Below, piece by piece: positions 16,236 through 25,152 of a DNA stretch of 64,000 bases. Location of the stretch: assembly GCF_024347495.1 (NCBI RefSeq), contig NZ_AP025490.1, positions 868,001 to 932,000 of the forward strand. Direction: 5' to 3'. The stretch comes from Vibrio gallaecicus. Lineage in GTDB: Bacteria; Pseudomonadota; Gammaproteobacteria; Enterobacterales; Vibrionaceae. The notes under the pieces were generated by a model that saw only the letters and a program-made list of their open reading frames with translations, did not search any database and was not told where the DNA came from. Numbering within the stretch: the stretch's first letter is position 1; every line of letters begins with the position of its first letter. The position numbers were made by a program, and so were the translations under genes.

Positions 16236-17063
16236 ATGACTGCTATAACAATAAGTGATCAAGAATATCGCGATTTCAGCCGTTTTTTAGAATCTCAATG
16301 TGGCATTGTACTGGGCGACAGTAAGCAATACTTAGTGCGTAGTAGGCTCAGCCCATTAGTAACGAAGTTTAAATTAGCTTCGTTATCAGATTTACTAAGA
16401 GATGTGGTTTCAGGCAGAAATCGTGAACTAAGAGTTGCGGCTGTAGACGCCATGACGACAAATGAGACACTTTGGTTCCGAGATACTTATCCGTTTGCTG
16501 TATTAGCAGATAAGCTTTTACCGGAAGTAGCGGCAAATAAACGCCCAATTAAAATTTGGTCGGCGGCAAGTTCTTCTGGTCAAGAACCGTATTCTATGGC
16601 GATGACTATTTTAGAAACTCAATCTCGTAAGCCAGGAATGCTGCCTAACGTCTCAATAACGGCGACTGACATTTCAGCGAGTATGCTGGATATGTGTCGT
16701 GCTGGTGTTTATGACAATTTAGCTCTTGGACGTGGTCTTTCTCCTGAACGTCGTCGCACTTTCTTTGAAGATGCAGGCGATGGTCGAATGAAGGTAAAAG
16801 ATAATGTAAAGCGTATGGTTAACTTCCGCCCTCAAAATTTGATGGATAGTTATGCGTTACTTGGTAAGTTCGATATCATTTTTTGTCGTAACGTTTTGAT
16901 TTATTTCTCACCTGATATGAAATCAAAAGTGTTGAATCAAATGGCAAATAGTTTAAATCCTGGCGGTTATTTACTACTTGGTGCGTCAGAATCTTTAACT
17001 GGTTTAACCGACCGATTTGAAATGGTTCGTTGTAACCCAGGCATTATCTACAAATTAAAGTAG
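16236..17063 (+). CDS. cheR: Chemotaxis protein methyltransferase CheR
   Basis: The 275-residue protein has the N-terminal helical CheR domain and a C-terminal SAM-dependent domain, with TTNETLWFRD, the SAM loop IWSAASSSGQEPYSMAM, and the catalytic-site segment FDIIFCRNVLIYFS. It methylates glutamates on chemoreceptors, opposed by CheB, whose gene begins at the right edge of the window. It is co-transcribed with cheV and closed by a terminator. Confidence 0.95.
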   Translation: MTAITISDQEYRDFSRFLESQCGIVLGDSKQYLVRSRLSPLVTKFKLASLSDLLRDVVSGRNRELRVAAVDAMTTNETLWFRDTYPFAVLADKLLPEVAANKRPIKIWSAASSSGQEPYSMAMTILETQSRKPGMLPNVSITATDISASMLDMCRAGVYDNLALGRGLSPERRRTFFEDAGDGRMKVKDNVKRMVNFRPQNLMDSYALLGKFDIIFCRNVLIYFSPDMKSKVLNQMANSLNPGGYLLLGASESLTGLTDRFEMVRCNPGIIYKLK

Positions 17064-17120
17064 CTCTAAATTAAAATAGCGGTTACCAATTAAGTAGCGC
17101 CTCTGTCATGTAGAATTATT

Positions 17121-17150
17121 AAAACCCAGCCTAGTGCTGGGTTTTCTTTT
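17121..17150 (+). terminator. Terminator after cheR
   Basis: AAAACCCAGC (17121-17130) and GCTGGGTTTT (17136-17145) form a perfect 10-bp stem with a 5-nt loop, followed by C and a T-run. Confidence 0.92.
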
Positions 17151-17287
17151 TCTGGAAGAACAGATATCTTTAAGAGAGAGTGACATTCCAAAGATCTCTA
17201 ACTATGGCGTATTTATTGCTAGCTCCTACAGCAATGAAAATGTATTTAAACGGTATAATTTATATAAAACCACTTAGCATTTTAAAG

Positions 17288-17304
17288 TTGGTATATATAT
17301 TGCT
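17288..17304 (+). promoter_or_regulatory. Sigma-54 promoter for flgBCDE
   Basis: TTGGTATATATATTGCT has -24 GG at 17290-17291 and -12 GC at 17302-17303. The middle is TA-repeat rather than CACG, but spacing is exact. It lies about 40 bp upstream of flgB. Confidence 0.75.
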
Positions 17305-17345
17305 TTAATAATTTTATGAAAGTCAGTTCTTGAGTTGAGGTTTAC

Positions 17346-17741
17346 ATGGCTATTTCTTTTGATAATGCATTAGGCATTCACCAGCACACTGTTGGTGTAC
17401 GTGAGCGAAACGCTGAGGTGTTGTCCACCAATATCGCGCAAGCAAACACTCCTGGGTATAAAGCAAAAGGATTAGACTTTCAGAAATCACTGCAGGCGGC
17501 AAGTTCTGGGGCAAGTATTGGTCTTAGCCGAACAGATGGTCGGCATATTTCTGCCTCAACTACGGTGAATGGAGAAACGATGTATCGAACTCCTACTCAA
17601 CCAGATACAGGAGATGGCAACACGGTGGACTTGGATTTGGAGAGAAACTTATTTATGCAAAACCAAATTAGACACCAAGCATCTCTTGACTTCTTAGGAA
17701 GTAAATTCAAGAACTTAACGAAAGCACTTAAAGGGGAGTAA
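17346..17741 (+). CDS. flgB: Flagellar proximal rod protein FlgB
   Basis: The 131-residue protein has the N-terminal rod signature (TNIAQANTPGYKAKGLDF) and a C-terminal heptad helix typical of axial proteins. FlgB forms the proximal rod with FlgC and FlgF. It opens the flgBCDE transcript behind a sigma-54-type promoter; the ATG follows TTGAGG. flgC begins 4 nt after its stop codon. Confidence 0.96.
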   Translation: MAISFDNALGIHQHTVGVRERNAEVLSTNIAQANTPGYKAKGLDFQKSLQAASSGASIGLSRTDGRHISASTTVNGETMYRTPTQPDTGDGNTVDLDLERNLFMQNQIRHQASLDFLGSKFKNLTKALKGE

Positions 17742-17745
17742 TTAG

Positions 17746-18162
17746 ATGAGCTTATTTAATGTATTCAATGTGACTGGTTCTGCTATGAGCGCTGAATCTA
17801 TTCGTCTAAATACCACCTCAAGTAACCTGGCAAATGCCGATAGTATCAGCAGCTCAGCTGAAGATACTTATAAAGCTCGTCACGCCGTATTTGGTGCCGA
17901 GTTAAGTCAGGCTCGTAATGCTGGTGGGCACACCGTTCCTGTAAAGGTCATGGGTATTGTAGAAAGTGATAAACCACTTAATGCAGAGTACAACCCTGAT
18001 CACCCACTAGCGAACGACGAAGGTTATATCTACAAACCTAACGTTAACGTTATGGAAGAAATGGCAAATATGATTTCTGCATCTCGCGCGTACCAAACCA
18101 ACGTACAAGTAGCAGACTCAAGTAAACAAATGCTGCTGCGTACGCTGCAGATGGGTCAATAA
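17746..18162 (+). CDS. flgC: Flagellar proximal rod protein FlgC
   Basis: The 138-residue protein has the rod N-terminus (IRLNTTSSNLANADSISSS), the conserved YNPDHPLANDEGYIYKPNVN block and the C-terminal MISASRAYQTNVQVADSSK motif. It polymerises in the proximal rod. It is tightly spaced behind flgB with GGGGAG before the start codon. Confidence 0.96.
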   Translation: MSLFNVFNVTGSAMSAESIRLNTTSSNLANADSISSSAEDTYKARHAVFGAELSQARNAGGHTVPVKVMGIVESDKPLNAEYNPDHPLANDEGYIYKPNVNVMEEMANMISASRAYQTNVQVADSSKQMLLRTLQMGQ

Positions 18163-18179
18163 GGATAAGGAGGTAGCAT

Positions 18180-18887
18180 ATGGCTGGAATCAATAATGTT
18201 GGTCAAAGCGGCTTGTCCTATGTTGACCAACTAAAGAGTCTTCAAGACAACAAGAAGCCGGATGAAACAACAGGTAAGCAAGAGCTTAAGCAAGAAGACT
18301 TCTTATCTTTGTTAACGAAGCAACTTGCTCAGCAAGACCCTTTCAAGCCGGTTGGAAACGACCAAATGATTGCGCAAATGGCTTCATTTGCGACCGTTGA
18401 TGGCATTGAGAAAATGAATACACAGTTTGAAAGCTTGAATTCATCAATGACATCTAACCAAGCACTTCAGGCTTCTTCTTTAGTCGGTCGAGATGTGTTG
18501 GTTCCTGGAGCGGCAGGTGTGAAAGCAGGCAACAGCGGAATGGCGGCAATGGTTAAACTTCCTCAAGCAATGGATAACCTTATGGTTAGAGTTGAAAACG
18601 AAGTTGGGCAATTAGTTCGTACATTGGATGTTGGTGCAAAACCTGCTGGTGACACTCGTGTTGAATGGGACGGAAAAGACGAAGACGGTAATCCATTGCC
18701 GGCGGGTAAATACAATGTGAAAGCGGCGGGTTTACTTGATGGTGAGAACACAGAATTCCCAGTTTCGACTTATGCGAACGTGAATAGTGTGCTTCTTGGT
18801 AAAGGTGATGGCAACGTACTACTCAATCTGGCTGGTTTCACTTCGCCAGTTCGACTTGCCGAAGTATTAGAAGTTGGCAAAGCGTAG
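18180..18887 (+). CDS. flgD: Hook cap (hook scaffold) protein FlgD
   Basis: The 235-residue protein begins with an unstructured region and has the FlgD N-terminal block QEDFLSLLTKQLAQQDPFKP, followed by the Ig-like FlgD domain with RTLDVGAKPAGDTRVEWDG and a Tudor-like insertion. FlgD caps the growing hook and is discarded later. AAGGAGG lies a few bases ahead of the ATG. Confidence 0.96.
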   Translation: MAGINNVGQSGLSYVDQLKSLQDNKKPDETTGKQELKQEDFLSLLTKQLAQQDPFKPVGNDQMIAQMASFATVDGIEKMNTQFESLNSSMTSNQALQASSLVGRDVLVPGAAGVKAGNSGMAAMVKLPQAMDNLMVRVENEVGQLVRTLDVGAKPAGDTRVEWDGKDEDGNPLPAGKYNVKAAGLLDGENTEFPVSTYANVNSVLLGKGDGNVLLNLAGFTSPVRLAEVLEVGKA

Positions 18888-18935
18888 TCGCTCTTTATTG
18901 AGTAATTAAGCTAGCTAGATTAGGAGAATATTGGA

Positions 18936-20246
18936 ATGTCATATGTATCTTTAAGCGGTTTATCCGCAGCTCAATTAGATTTGAACACCACGAGTAACAA
19001 CATTGCGAATGCAAACACCTTTGGCTTTAAAGAGTCTCGTGCTGAATTCGGTGATGTGTACTCAAGCTCTTTATTTACAAACGGTAAAACCACTCCAGGT
19101 GGCGGTGCTCAGGCGGCAAAAGTTGCTCAGCAGTTCCACGAAGGTTCAAGCGTTTACACGAATAATCCAATGGATTTACGTGTAAGTGGTACTGGTTTCT
19201 TTGCTGTTTCTAAAGACAAAATGATCCCTGAGATTAATGAATTAACCCGTAATGGTGCCTTCCATTTAAATAAAGATAACTTCATGGTTACGTCTAACGA
19301 TGAGTTTCTTTTAGGTTACGATGTTGATCCTGATAGCGGTGAAGTTCTTTCTTATGCGCCAAAGCCGTTAGACATTCCAGCTGAGTTTGGTAAGCCTAAG
19401 CAGACAGAAAACATCGATGTCGGTGTAAACCTTCCTGCTAACGGTGATTTGAAAGATCCTGCTGCATTCGACTTTGAAGACCCGGATACTTATAACCGTG
19501 CAACCTCTTCAACCGTTTATGATTCAATGGGTCAGTCGTACAAATTAACGACATACTACCTAAAAGATCAAACACAGCCGAATACGTGGCAAACGTACTA
19601 CACCATGACTGATGACGCAGGTGAAAAACCACTAAATATCAATGCAGGTGATGCGGCAAATGCTACAGGTCACGTTGGTCACACTATGAAGTTTAACAAT
19701 GATGGTACATTGGCGAGCCTGAATAACGGTCAACCGATCACATCTGTTGCTCTTGGTGACCCTACAAATCCAACACCTGTGGATCTAAATGGTGCCGATC
19801 CAACACAAGTATTAAAACTTGGTTTAGACTCTTCAACTCAGTTTGCTGCTCCATTTGAGCTGACAAAGTTTGATGAAGATGGTGCAACAACGGGTTTCCT
19901 TACCAAGATCGACTTTGATGAATACGGAACAGTACTAGGTACGTATTCGAATGGTGAGAATGTAATGCTTGGACGTGTAGGCTTGGTTCGTGTACCTAAT
20001 GAACAAGGTCTAGACAAAAAAGGTGGTACTCAGTGGGATTCTACCAATTACTCAGGCGATAAAATCTGGGGCGAATCGAATAAAGGTTCATTTGGTGGCA
20101 TCAACAATGGTTCACTTGAGCAATCGAACATCGATATGACTCAAGAGTTGGTAGATTTAATCTCCGCTCAGCGTAACTTCCAAGCGAACTCCCGTTCTCT
20201 TGAAGTACATAACCAGCTACAGCAAAATATCCTTCAGATCCGATAA
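18936..20246 (+). CDS. flgE: Flagellar hook protein FlgE
   Basis: The 436-residue axial protein has the N-terminal motif TTSNNIANANTFGFKESRAE and the C-terminal SNIDMTQELVDLISAQRNFQ, enclosing variable D1/D2 domains. FlgE forms the curved hook. The length is usual for vibrios. It ends the flgBCDE group and is followed by a long perfect hairpin. Confidence 0.96.
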   Translation: MSYVSLSGLSAAQLDLNTTSNNIANANTFGFKESRAEFGDVYSSSLFTNGKTTPGGGAQAAKVAQQFHEGSSVYTNNPMDLRVSGTGFFAVSKDKMIPEINELTRNGAFHLNKDNFMVTSNDEFLLGYDVDPDSGEVLSYAPKPLDIPAEFGKPKQTENIDVGVNLPANGDLKDPAAFDFEDPDTYNRATSSTVYDSMGQSYKLTTYYLKDQTQPNTWQTYYTMTDDAGEKPLNINAGDAANATGHVGHTMKFNNDGTLASLNNGQPITSVALGDPTNPTPVDLNGADPTQVLKLGLDSSTQFAAPFELTKFDEDGATTGFLTKIDFDEYGTVLGTYSNGENVMLGRVGLVRVPNEQGLDKKGGTQWDSTNYSGDKIWGESNKGSFGGINNGSLEQSNIDMTQELVDLISAQRNFQANSRSLEVHNQLQQNILQIR

Positions 20247-20267
20247 TTAGTTCTGCTCTGAATCGAA

Positions 20268-20303
20268 ATAATACCCAATTCATAGATGTGAATTGGGTAT
20301 TAT
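20268..20303. terminator. Perfect 15-bp hairpin after flgE
   Basis: ATAATACCCAATTCA (20268-20282) is the exact complement of TGAATTGGGTATTAT (20289-20303), with a 6-nt loop. It lacks a T-run, so it is either a weak terminator, an mRNA-stabilising stem, or a copy of a dispersed palindromic repeat. Confidence 0.7.
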
Positions 20304-20410
20304 TGCTGTGTATGTATTTGCCGTTTGAATTGCCACTTTACCTTTGCCGCAGGCAATATCCTTTCATTTCCGATTAATATCGGTTATCAATCTTCCCCTC
20401 TAATTTAATT

Positions 20411-20433
20411 AATCACTTGATAAATAAGTGATT
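20411..20433. repeat. 8-bp palindromic arms upstream of the flgF promoter
   Basis: AATCACTT (20411-20418) and AAGTGATT (20426-20433) flank a 7-nt spacer and lie just 6 bp upstream of the sigma-54 site for flgF. A regulator site is possible, though activators of sigma-54 usually bind further away. Confidence 0.55.
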
Positions 20434-20439
20434 TTAATG

Positions 20440-20456
20440 TTGGCACGCCAATTGCT
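20440..20456 (+). promoter_or_regulatory. Consensus sigma-54 promoter for flgFGHIJ
   Basis: TTGGCACGCCAATTGCT matches the -24/-12 consensus without a mismatch in the conserved positions. The flgF start codon is 36 bp downstream. Confidence 0.93.
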
Positions 20457-20491
20457 TTAATTGATCCAGATGTGATTTTTTGGAGCAAATT

Positions 20492-21241
20492 ATGGATCGT
20501 GCACTGTTTCTTGCCATGAGCGGCGCTAAGCAAAATATGCAAGCTTTGCAGCTACGCGCAAACAACCTTGCTAACGTGAGTACAACAGGTTTTCGTGCCG
20601 ATTTAGCACAAGCTCGTTCAATGCAAGCGTATGGTGAAGGTTTACCTACTCGCGTATTCAGCATGACAGAACGCCCAGGTCATAATTTCTCTCAAGGAAG
20701 CGTAGTAACAACCGGTCGTGATCTTGACGTTACGATTGAAGGTGACGGTTGGATTTCTGTTATGGATAAAACTGGTCGTGAAGGCTTAACTCGTAATGGT
20801 AATCTAAAGATTGACCAAAACGGTATGTTATCAAATGGCAGTGGTCACCTAATTCTTGGTGATAATGGCGCACCTATTACTCTTCCTATTCCACTTAGTA
20901 AAATTGAGATTGGCTCTGACGGTACAATTTCTGTGATTCCTCAAGGCGCTCCAGCAGAAGAACTCGCAGTGGTTGATCGGATCAAGTTAGTCCGTCCAGA
21001 TAATCAAACGTTATTTAAAGACACGAATGGTCTATTTCGTTCGAAAAACCCAGATCAGGCATACGAAGCAGACGCCGCGGTAAAAATACTTACCGGCGCT
21101 GTAGAAGGCAGTAACGTAAATGCCGTTGGTGAAATGACCAGCCTTATTGACTTACAGCGTCAATTTGAAATGCAGGTCAAAATGATGAGCACAGCAGAAG
21201 AAATGGACAAATCGTCTGATTCACTGCTTCGTATGAGCTAA
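20492..21241 (+). CDS. flgF: Flagellar proximal rod protein FlgF
   Basis: The product of 249 residues begins MDRALFLAMSGAKQN and has the rod motif RANNLANVSTTGFRADLAQ, the central block VTIEGDGWISVMDKTGREG and the C-terminal TSLIDLQRQFEMQVKMM. The ATG at 20492 is preferred because TGGAG precedes it; a TTG at 20480 overlaps that ribosome binding site. FlgF connects the proximal to the distal rod. It starts the second rod/ring transcript. Confidence 0.95.
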   Translation: MDRALFLAMSGAKQNMQALQLRANNLANVSTTGFRADLAQARSMQAYGEGLPTRVFSMTERPGHNFSQGSVVTTGRDLDVTIEGDGWISVMDKTGREGLTRNGNLKIDQNGMLSNGSGHLILGDNGAPITLPIPLSKIEIGSDGTISVIPQGAPAEELAVVDRIKLVRPDNQTLFKDTNGLFRSKNPDQAYEADAAVKILTGAVEGSNVNAVGEMTSLIDLQRQFEMQVKMMSTAEEMDKSSDSLLRMS

Positions 21242-21262
21242 TAGACTTTTAAGGGGATTGCT

Positions 21263-22051
21263 ATGCATCCAGCATTATGGGTAAGTAAAACAGGTTTAGA
21301 TGCCCAACAAACCAATATCTCAACCATTTCAAATAACTTGGCTAACGCATCAACAATTGGTTTTAAAAAAAGCCGCCCAGTATTTGAAGACTTGTTTTAT
21401 CAGAATATTAACCAGCCTGGTGGTCAGTCTTCACAGAATACTGAACTTCCAAGTGGTTTGATGCTAGGTGCAGGTGCAAAAGTTGTGGCAACACAAAAAG
21501 TACACACGCATGGTAATGCACAAACAACAACAAACAGCTTAGATATGATGATCGAAGGTGACGGCTTTTTCCAAATTGAAATGCCAGATGGAGAAACCGG
21601 TTACAGCCGTAATGGTCAATTTACGCTAGATGGTGATGGAGCTATCGTGACTTCCGGTCAGGGCTACCGTTTACAACCAGAAATTGTAATTCCTGATGAC
21701 GCAATCTCAGTCACAGTTGGTAACGATGGTGAAGTATCCGTAAGAATGCGTGGCGAGCAAAATAATGTTGTAGTTGGTCAGATTACAATTACAGATTTTG
21801 TGAACCCAGGCGGTCTTGAGCCTATTGGACAAAACCTATATTTACCAACTGGCGCAAGTGGTGACCCACAAGAAGGCGTACCGGGTTTCGACGGTTTAGG
21901 TAATGTTCGTCAGTCTATGCTAGAAACTTCAAACGTAAACGTAACCGAGGAGCTTGTTAATATGATTGAAGCTCAGCGTGTATATGAAATGAACTCTAAA
22001 GTGATCTCATCCGTGGATAAGATGATGAGCTTTGTTAACCAACAACTTTAA
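21263..22051 (+). CDS. flgG: Flagellar distal rod protein FlgG
   Basis: The 262-residue protein shows the axial N-terminus (ISTISNNLANASTIGFKKSR), a MMIEGDGFFQIEMPDGETGY block and the C-terminal SNVNVTEELVNMIEAQRVYE. FlgG is the main distal rod component. GGGG lies a few bases upstream of the ATG. The length agrees with the family. Confidence 0.96.
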   Translation: MHPALWVSKTGLDAQQTNISTISNNLANASTIGFKKSRPVFEDLFYQNINQPGGQSSQNTELPSGLMLGAGAKVVATQKVHTHGNAQTTTNSLDMMIEGDGFFQIEMPDGETGYSRNGQFTLDGDGAIVTSGQGYRLQPEIVIPDDAISVTVGNDGEVSVRMRGEQNNVVVGQITITDFVNPGGLEPIGQNLYLPTGASGDPQEGVPGFDGLGNVRQSMLETSNVNVTEELVNMIEAQRVYEMNSKVISSVDKMMSFVNQQL

Positions 22052-22092
22052 GTTTAACCCGTTTACTTAATGGTAATTGAGAGAGTATCAAC

Positions 22093-22869
22093 ATGAAACG
22101 TATCCTTTTATTAGCTTTAATCGCTTCGATGTCAGGCTGTAGTATGCTTGAACCGATAGAAACGCCAGCCGAAGAAAACGCAACGACGATTGTCGATGCG
22201 GTCGAAGGTGATAAGTCGAGTGAAGAGAGTTCAGGTATTGTTGATACTTTACGTGGGCGTACCGACCCAATTGCTGGTGACCCTGCTTGGGCGCCAATTC
22301 ATCCCAAAGAGAAGCCAGAGCACTATGCGGCAGCCACTGGGTCTTTATTTAATGTGAACCATATTGGCAGCATGTACGATGACTCAAAACCACACGGTAT
22401 TGGTGACATTATTACAGTGGCATTAGATGAAAATACCCGCGCGACTAAAAAAGCTAATGCAGATATGTCTAAATCAAATGATTCATCCATGGAACCTCTA
22501 GCGGTTGGTGGTCAAGAGTTGACGATAGACAAATACAACTTCTCTTATGATTTAAGTAATACCAACACGTTTGCTGGTGATGCATCGGCTAATCAAAGTA
22601 ACAGTATTAGTGGCTATATCACGGTAGAAGTTATTGAAGTGCTGGCGAATGGTAACTTGGTTGTACGTGGTGAAAAATGGATGACACTAAACACTGGTGA
22701 TGAATATATTCGTCTAAGTGGCACGATTCGACCTGATGATATTGCTTTCGATAATACCATCGCTTCTAACCGAGTATCGAACGCAAGAATTCAGTATTCA
22801 GGCACCGGCGTACAACAAGATATGCAAGAGCCTGGATTCTTGGCACGATTCTTTAATGTAGCTTTATAG
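22093..22869 (+). CDS. flgH: Flagellar L-ring lipoprotein FlgH
   Basis: The 258-residue lipoprotein has the signal [16 protein letters not shown] with the lipidated cysteine at residue 16. The conserved body has [35 protein letters not shown] and [20 protein letters not shown]. FlgH forms the L ring in the outer membrane. The region between the signal and the core (about residues 20-70) is acidic and variable. A 71-nt gap with a small hairpin separates it from flgI. Confidence 0.96.
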   Translation: MKRILLLALIASMSGCSMLEPIETPAEENATTIVDAVEGDKSSEESSGIVDTLRGRTDPIAGDPAWAPIHPKEKPEHYAAATGSLFNVNHIGSMYDDSKPHGIGDIITVALDENTRATKKANADMSKSNDSSMEPLAVGGQELTIDKYNFSYDLSNTNTFAGDASANQSNSISGYITVEVIEVLANGNLVVRGEKWMTLNTGDEYIRLSGTIRPDDIAFDNTIASNRVSNARIQYSGTGVQQDMQEPGFLARFFNVAL

Positions 22870-22875
22870 CAACTC

Positions 22876-22903
22876 AGTAAATGTCGAACTTTTAGCATTT
22901 ACT
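22876..22903. repeat. 8-bp hairpin between flgH and flgI
   Basis: AGTAAATG (22876-22883) and CATTTACT (22896-22903) pair around a 12-nt loop in the gap between flgH and flgI. No T-run follows, so processing or mRNA stability is likelier than termination. Confidence 0.5.
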
Positions 22904-22940
22904 TTGAAATACACGAACACTTCAAAGACAGGTTACTACT

Positions 22941-24032
22941 ATGAAAAAGCTAACATTAATACTACTGAGCATGATTTTCCTTGCCACCAGTGTGCATGCC
23001 GCTCGCATCAAAGATGTGGCAAAAGTTGCTGGTGTTCGTAGTAACCAATTAGTGGGCTATGGTCTAGTAACCGGTCTTCCAGGTACAGGTGAAACAACTC
23101 CCTTTACCGATCAAACGTTTAACGCGATGCTGCAAAACTTTGGCATTCAATTGCCGCCAGGTACTAAACCAAAAACAAAGAATGTTGCAGCGGTGATTGT
23201 TACAGCAGAACTGCCGGCTTTTTCTAAGCAAGGTCAACAAGTTGATGTAACTGTTTCTTCTATTGGTTCTGCAAAAAGCTTACGTGGCGGTACGCTTCTA
23301 CAAACGTTTCTAAAAGGTTTGGATGGGCAAGTTTATGCCATCGCACAAGGTAACCTTGTCGTAAGTGGTTTTAGTGCAGAAGGTAATGACGGTTCTAAAA
23401 TTGTAGGGAACAACCCAAATGTGGGTATTATCTCTAGTGGCGCGATGGTTGAGCAAGAAGTACCTACACCATTTGGTCGTGGTGACTATATTACGTTTAA
23501 CTTAATTGAATCAGATTTTACTACCGCTCAACGTTTGGCTGATGCAGTAAATAATTTCCTCGGTCCTCAAATGGCATCAGCAGTAGACGCTACTTCTGTT
23601 CGTATTCGCGCTCCTCGTGAAATTAGCCAACGAGTTGCTTTCTTATCAGCTGTCGAGAATGTGGAATTCGATCCAGCAGAAGGGGCGGCAAAAATTATTG
23701 TTAACTCTCGAACCGGCACTATTGTTGTTGGTAAAAATGTTCGCCTAAGGTCTGCTGCTGTTACTCACGGTGGTATGACGGTTGCGATCAAAGAAAATCT
23801 TAATGTGAGCCAACCTAATGCTTTTGCTGGTGGGCAAACGGCAGTGGTTCCTGATACCGATATTGAGGTAACCGAAGCTGACGGCAAGATGTTTAAATTT
23901 GAACCTGGTTTAACGCTTGATGATCTTGTTCGAGCAGTAAACGAGGTTGGTGCAGCTCCCTCTGATTTAATGGCGATACTTCAAGCACTGAAACAAGCTG
24001 GTGCGATTGAAGGTCAGCTGATCGTTATCTAG
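22941..24032 (+). CDS. flgI: Flagellar P-ring protein FlgI
   Basis: The 363-residue periplasmic protein has a signal peptide ([20 protein letters not shown]) and the FlgI core: [36 protein letters not shown] and a C-terminal [19 protein letters not shown]. It forms the peptidoglycan-level ring around the rod, aided by FlgA. flgJ starts 10 nt later. Confidence 0.97.
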   Translation: MKKLTLILLSMIFLATSVHAARIKDVAKVAGVRSNQLVGYGLVTGLPGTGETTPFTDQTFNAMLQNFGIQLPPGTKPKTKNVAAVIVTAELPAFSKQGQQVDVTVSSIGSAKSLRGGTLLQTFLKGLDGQVYAIAQGNLVVSGFSAEGNDGSKIVGNNPNVGIISSGAMVEQEVPTPFGRGDYITFNLIESDFTTAQRLADAVNNFLGPQMASAVDATSVRIRAPREISQRVAFLSAVENVEFDPAEGAAKIIVNSRTGTIVVGKNVRLRSAAVTHGGMTVAIKENLNVSQPNAFAGGQTAVVPDTDIEVTEADGKMFKFEPGLTLDDLVRAVNEVGAAPSDLMAILQALKQAGAIEGQLIVI

Positions 24033-24042
24033 GAGCGATGAC

Positions 24043-24963
24043 ATGATTAAGAATAATAATGACATCGGATTTATTCATGATATTGGCAGCTTAGACCGGT
24101 TACGTCAGCAGGCTGTTAATGGTGAAGAAGGCGGTGAAGAAGCAGCATTACAAGCCGCGGCTAAGCAATTTGAATCTATCTTTACTTCAATGCTTTTTAA
24201 ATCAATGCGTGATGCAAACTCCAGCTTTAAGTCTGACATGTTAAGCAGTGAAAATGAAAATTTTTACCGTCAAATGTTGGATGACCAAATGTCGAGTGAA
24301 TTAAGTGCTTCAGGCTCTTTAGGTTTAGCCGATATGATTGTTGCTCAATTGAGCTCAGGCAAGGCGGCTGATGGCACTGAAGCTAAAGTCCGTACAGATG
24401 GTTTTGATCCTGCTTTAGAAAGACCGAAGTTTTCCGCTCGTTCTGAGACTCAAGCTGCATCGCCTGAAATTGCGGCGATGAATAATAAACCTCAGCCTAC
24501 ATCTTTTGATTCTCCAGAGTCTTTTGTGACCTCAATGAAACCTTACGCTGAAAAAGCAGCCCAAGCTTTAGGTGTGGATTCATCGTTGCTATTAGCTCAA
24601 GCTGCGCTTGAAACTGGCTGGGGCTCTAAGATGGTAAAAAACTCTTTGGGCAACAGTAATAATCTGTTTAATATCAAAGCAGATCGCAGTTGGAAAGGTG
24701 AGAAGGTTGCCACTCAAACTCTAGAGTTTCATGGCAAAACACCGGTTAAAGAGTCAGCTTCTTTCCGTTCGTACTCTTCGTTTGAAGACAGTTTTAACGA
24801 TTATGTGAAATTCTTGAATGAAAATCCAAGGTATGAAACGGCTCTACAGCATAAAGGTGATTCAAGCTCCTTTATTAATGGAATTCATCAGGCTGGATAC
24901 GCGACCGATCCAAACTATGCTGATAAAGTCTTACGTGTAAAAGCTAAGATTGACCAAATGTAA
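24043..24963 (+). CDS. flgJ: Rod cap and peptidoglycan hydrolase FlgJ
   Basis: The 306-residue protein has an N-terminal rod-binding domain (LQAAAKQFESIFTSMLFKSM) and a C-terminal GH73 glucosaminidase domain (from about residue 150) with LLLAQAALETGWGSKM, where the glutamate is the likely catalytic residue, and NNLFNIKADRSWKG. It caps the rod and opens the peptidoglycan. It ends the flgFGHIJ group before a strong terminator. Confidence 0.96.
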   Translation: MIKNNNDIGFIHDIGSLDRLRQQAVNGEEGGEEAALQAAAKQFESIFTSMLFKSMRDANSSFKSDMLSSENENFYRQMLDDQMSSELSASGSLGLADMIVAQLSSGKAADGTEAKVRTDGFDPALERPKFSARSETQAASPEIAAMNNKPQPTSFDSPESFVTSMKPYAEKAAQALGVDSSLLLAQAALETGWGSKMVKNSLGNSNNLFNIKADRSWKGEKVATQTLEFHGKTPVKESASFRSYSSFEDSFNDYVKFLNENPRYETALQHKGDSSSFINGIHQAGYATDPNYADKVLRVKAKIDQM

Positions 24964-24971
24964 TAAAATAT

Positions 24972-25004
24972 AAAAAAGAGCTTTCTTATCGAAGCTCTTT
25001 TTTA
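24972..25004 (+). terminator. Terminator after flgJ
   Basis: AAAAAAGAGCTT (24972-24983) pairs with AAGCTCTTTTTT (24992-25003) around an 8-nt loop. Confidence 0.92.
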
Positions 25005-25077
25005 TTCCTGCTAAACCTTCCTATTTTATATCTTTCATCTATTCAGACACTTACCTTTTAAAATCTTAATTTAAATA

Positions 25078-25094
25078 GTGGCATGTATTTTGCT
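25078..25094 (+). promoter_or_regulatory. Sigma-54 promoter for flgKL
   Basis: GTGGCATGTATTTTGCT has GG at 25080-25081 and GC at 25092-25093, with TGGCATG close to the consensus TGGCACG. It lies about 60 bp ahead of flgK. Confidence 0.85.
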
Positions 25095-25152
25095 TTTCTA
25101 TTGTTAGTTGAATCAGTTAATCCTGATTATATTAAGTTTTTTGGGGGGCATT

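Noticed and set aside
20268..20303. Phage attachment site
   Set aside because: Perfect palindrome but no integrase gene, no direct repeat partner and no foreign DNA beside it.
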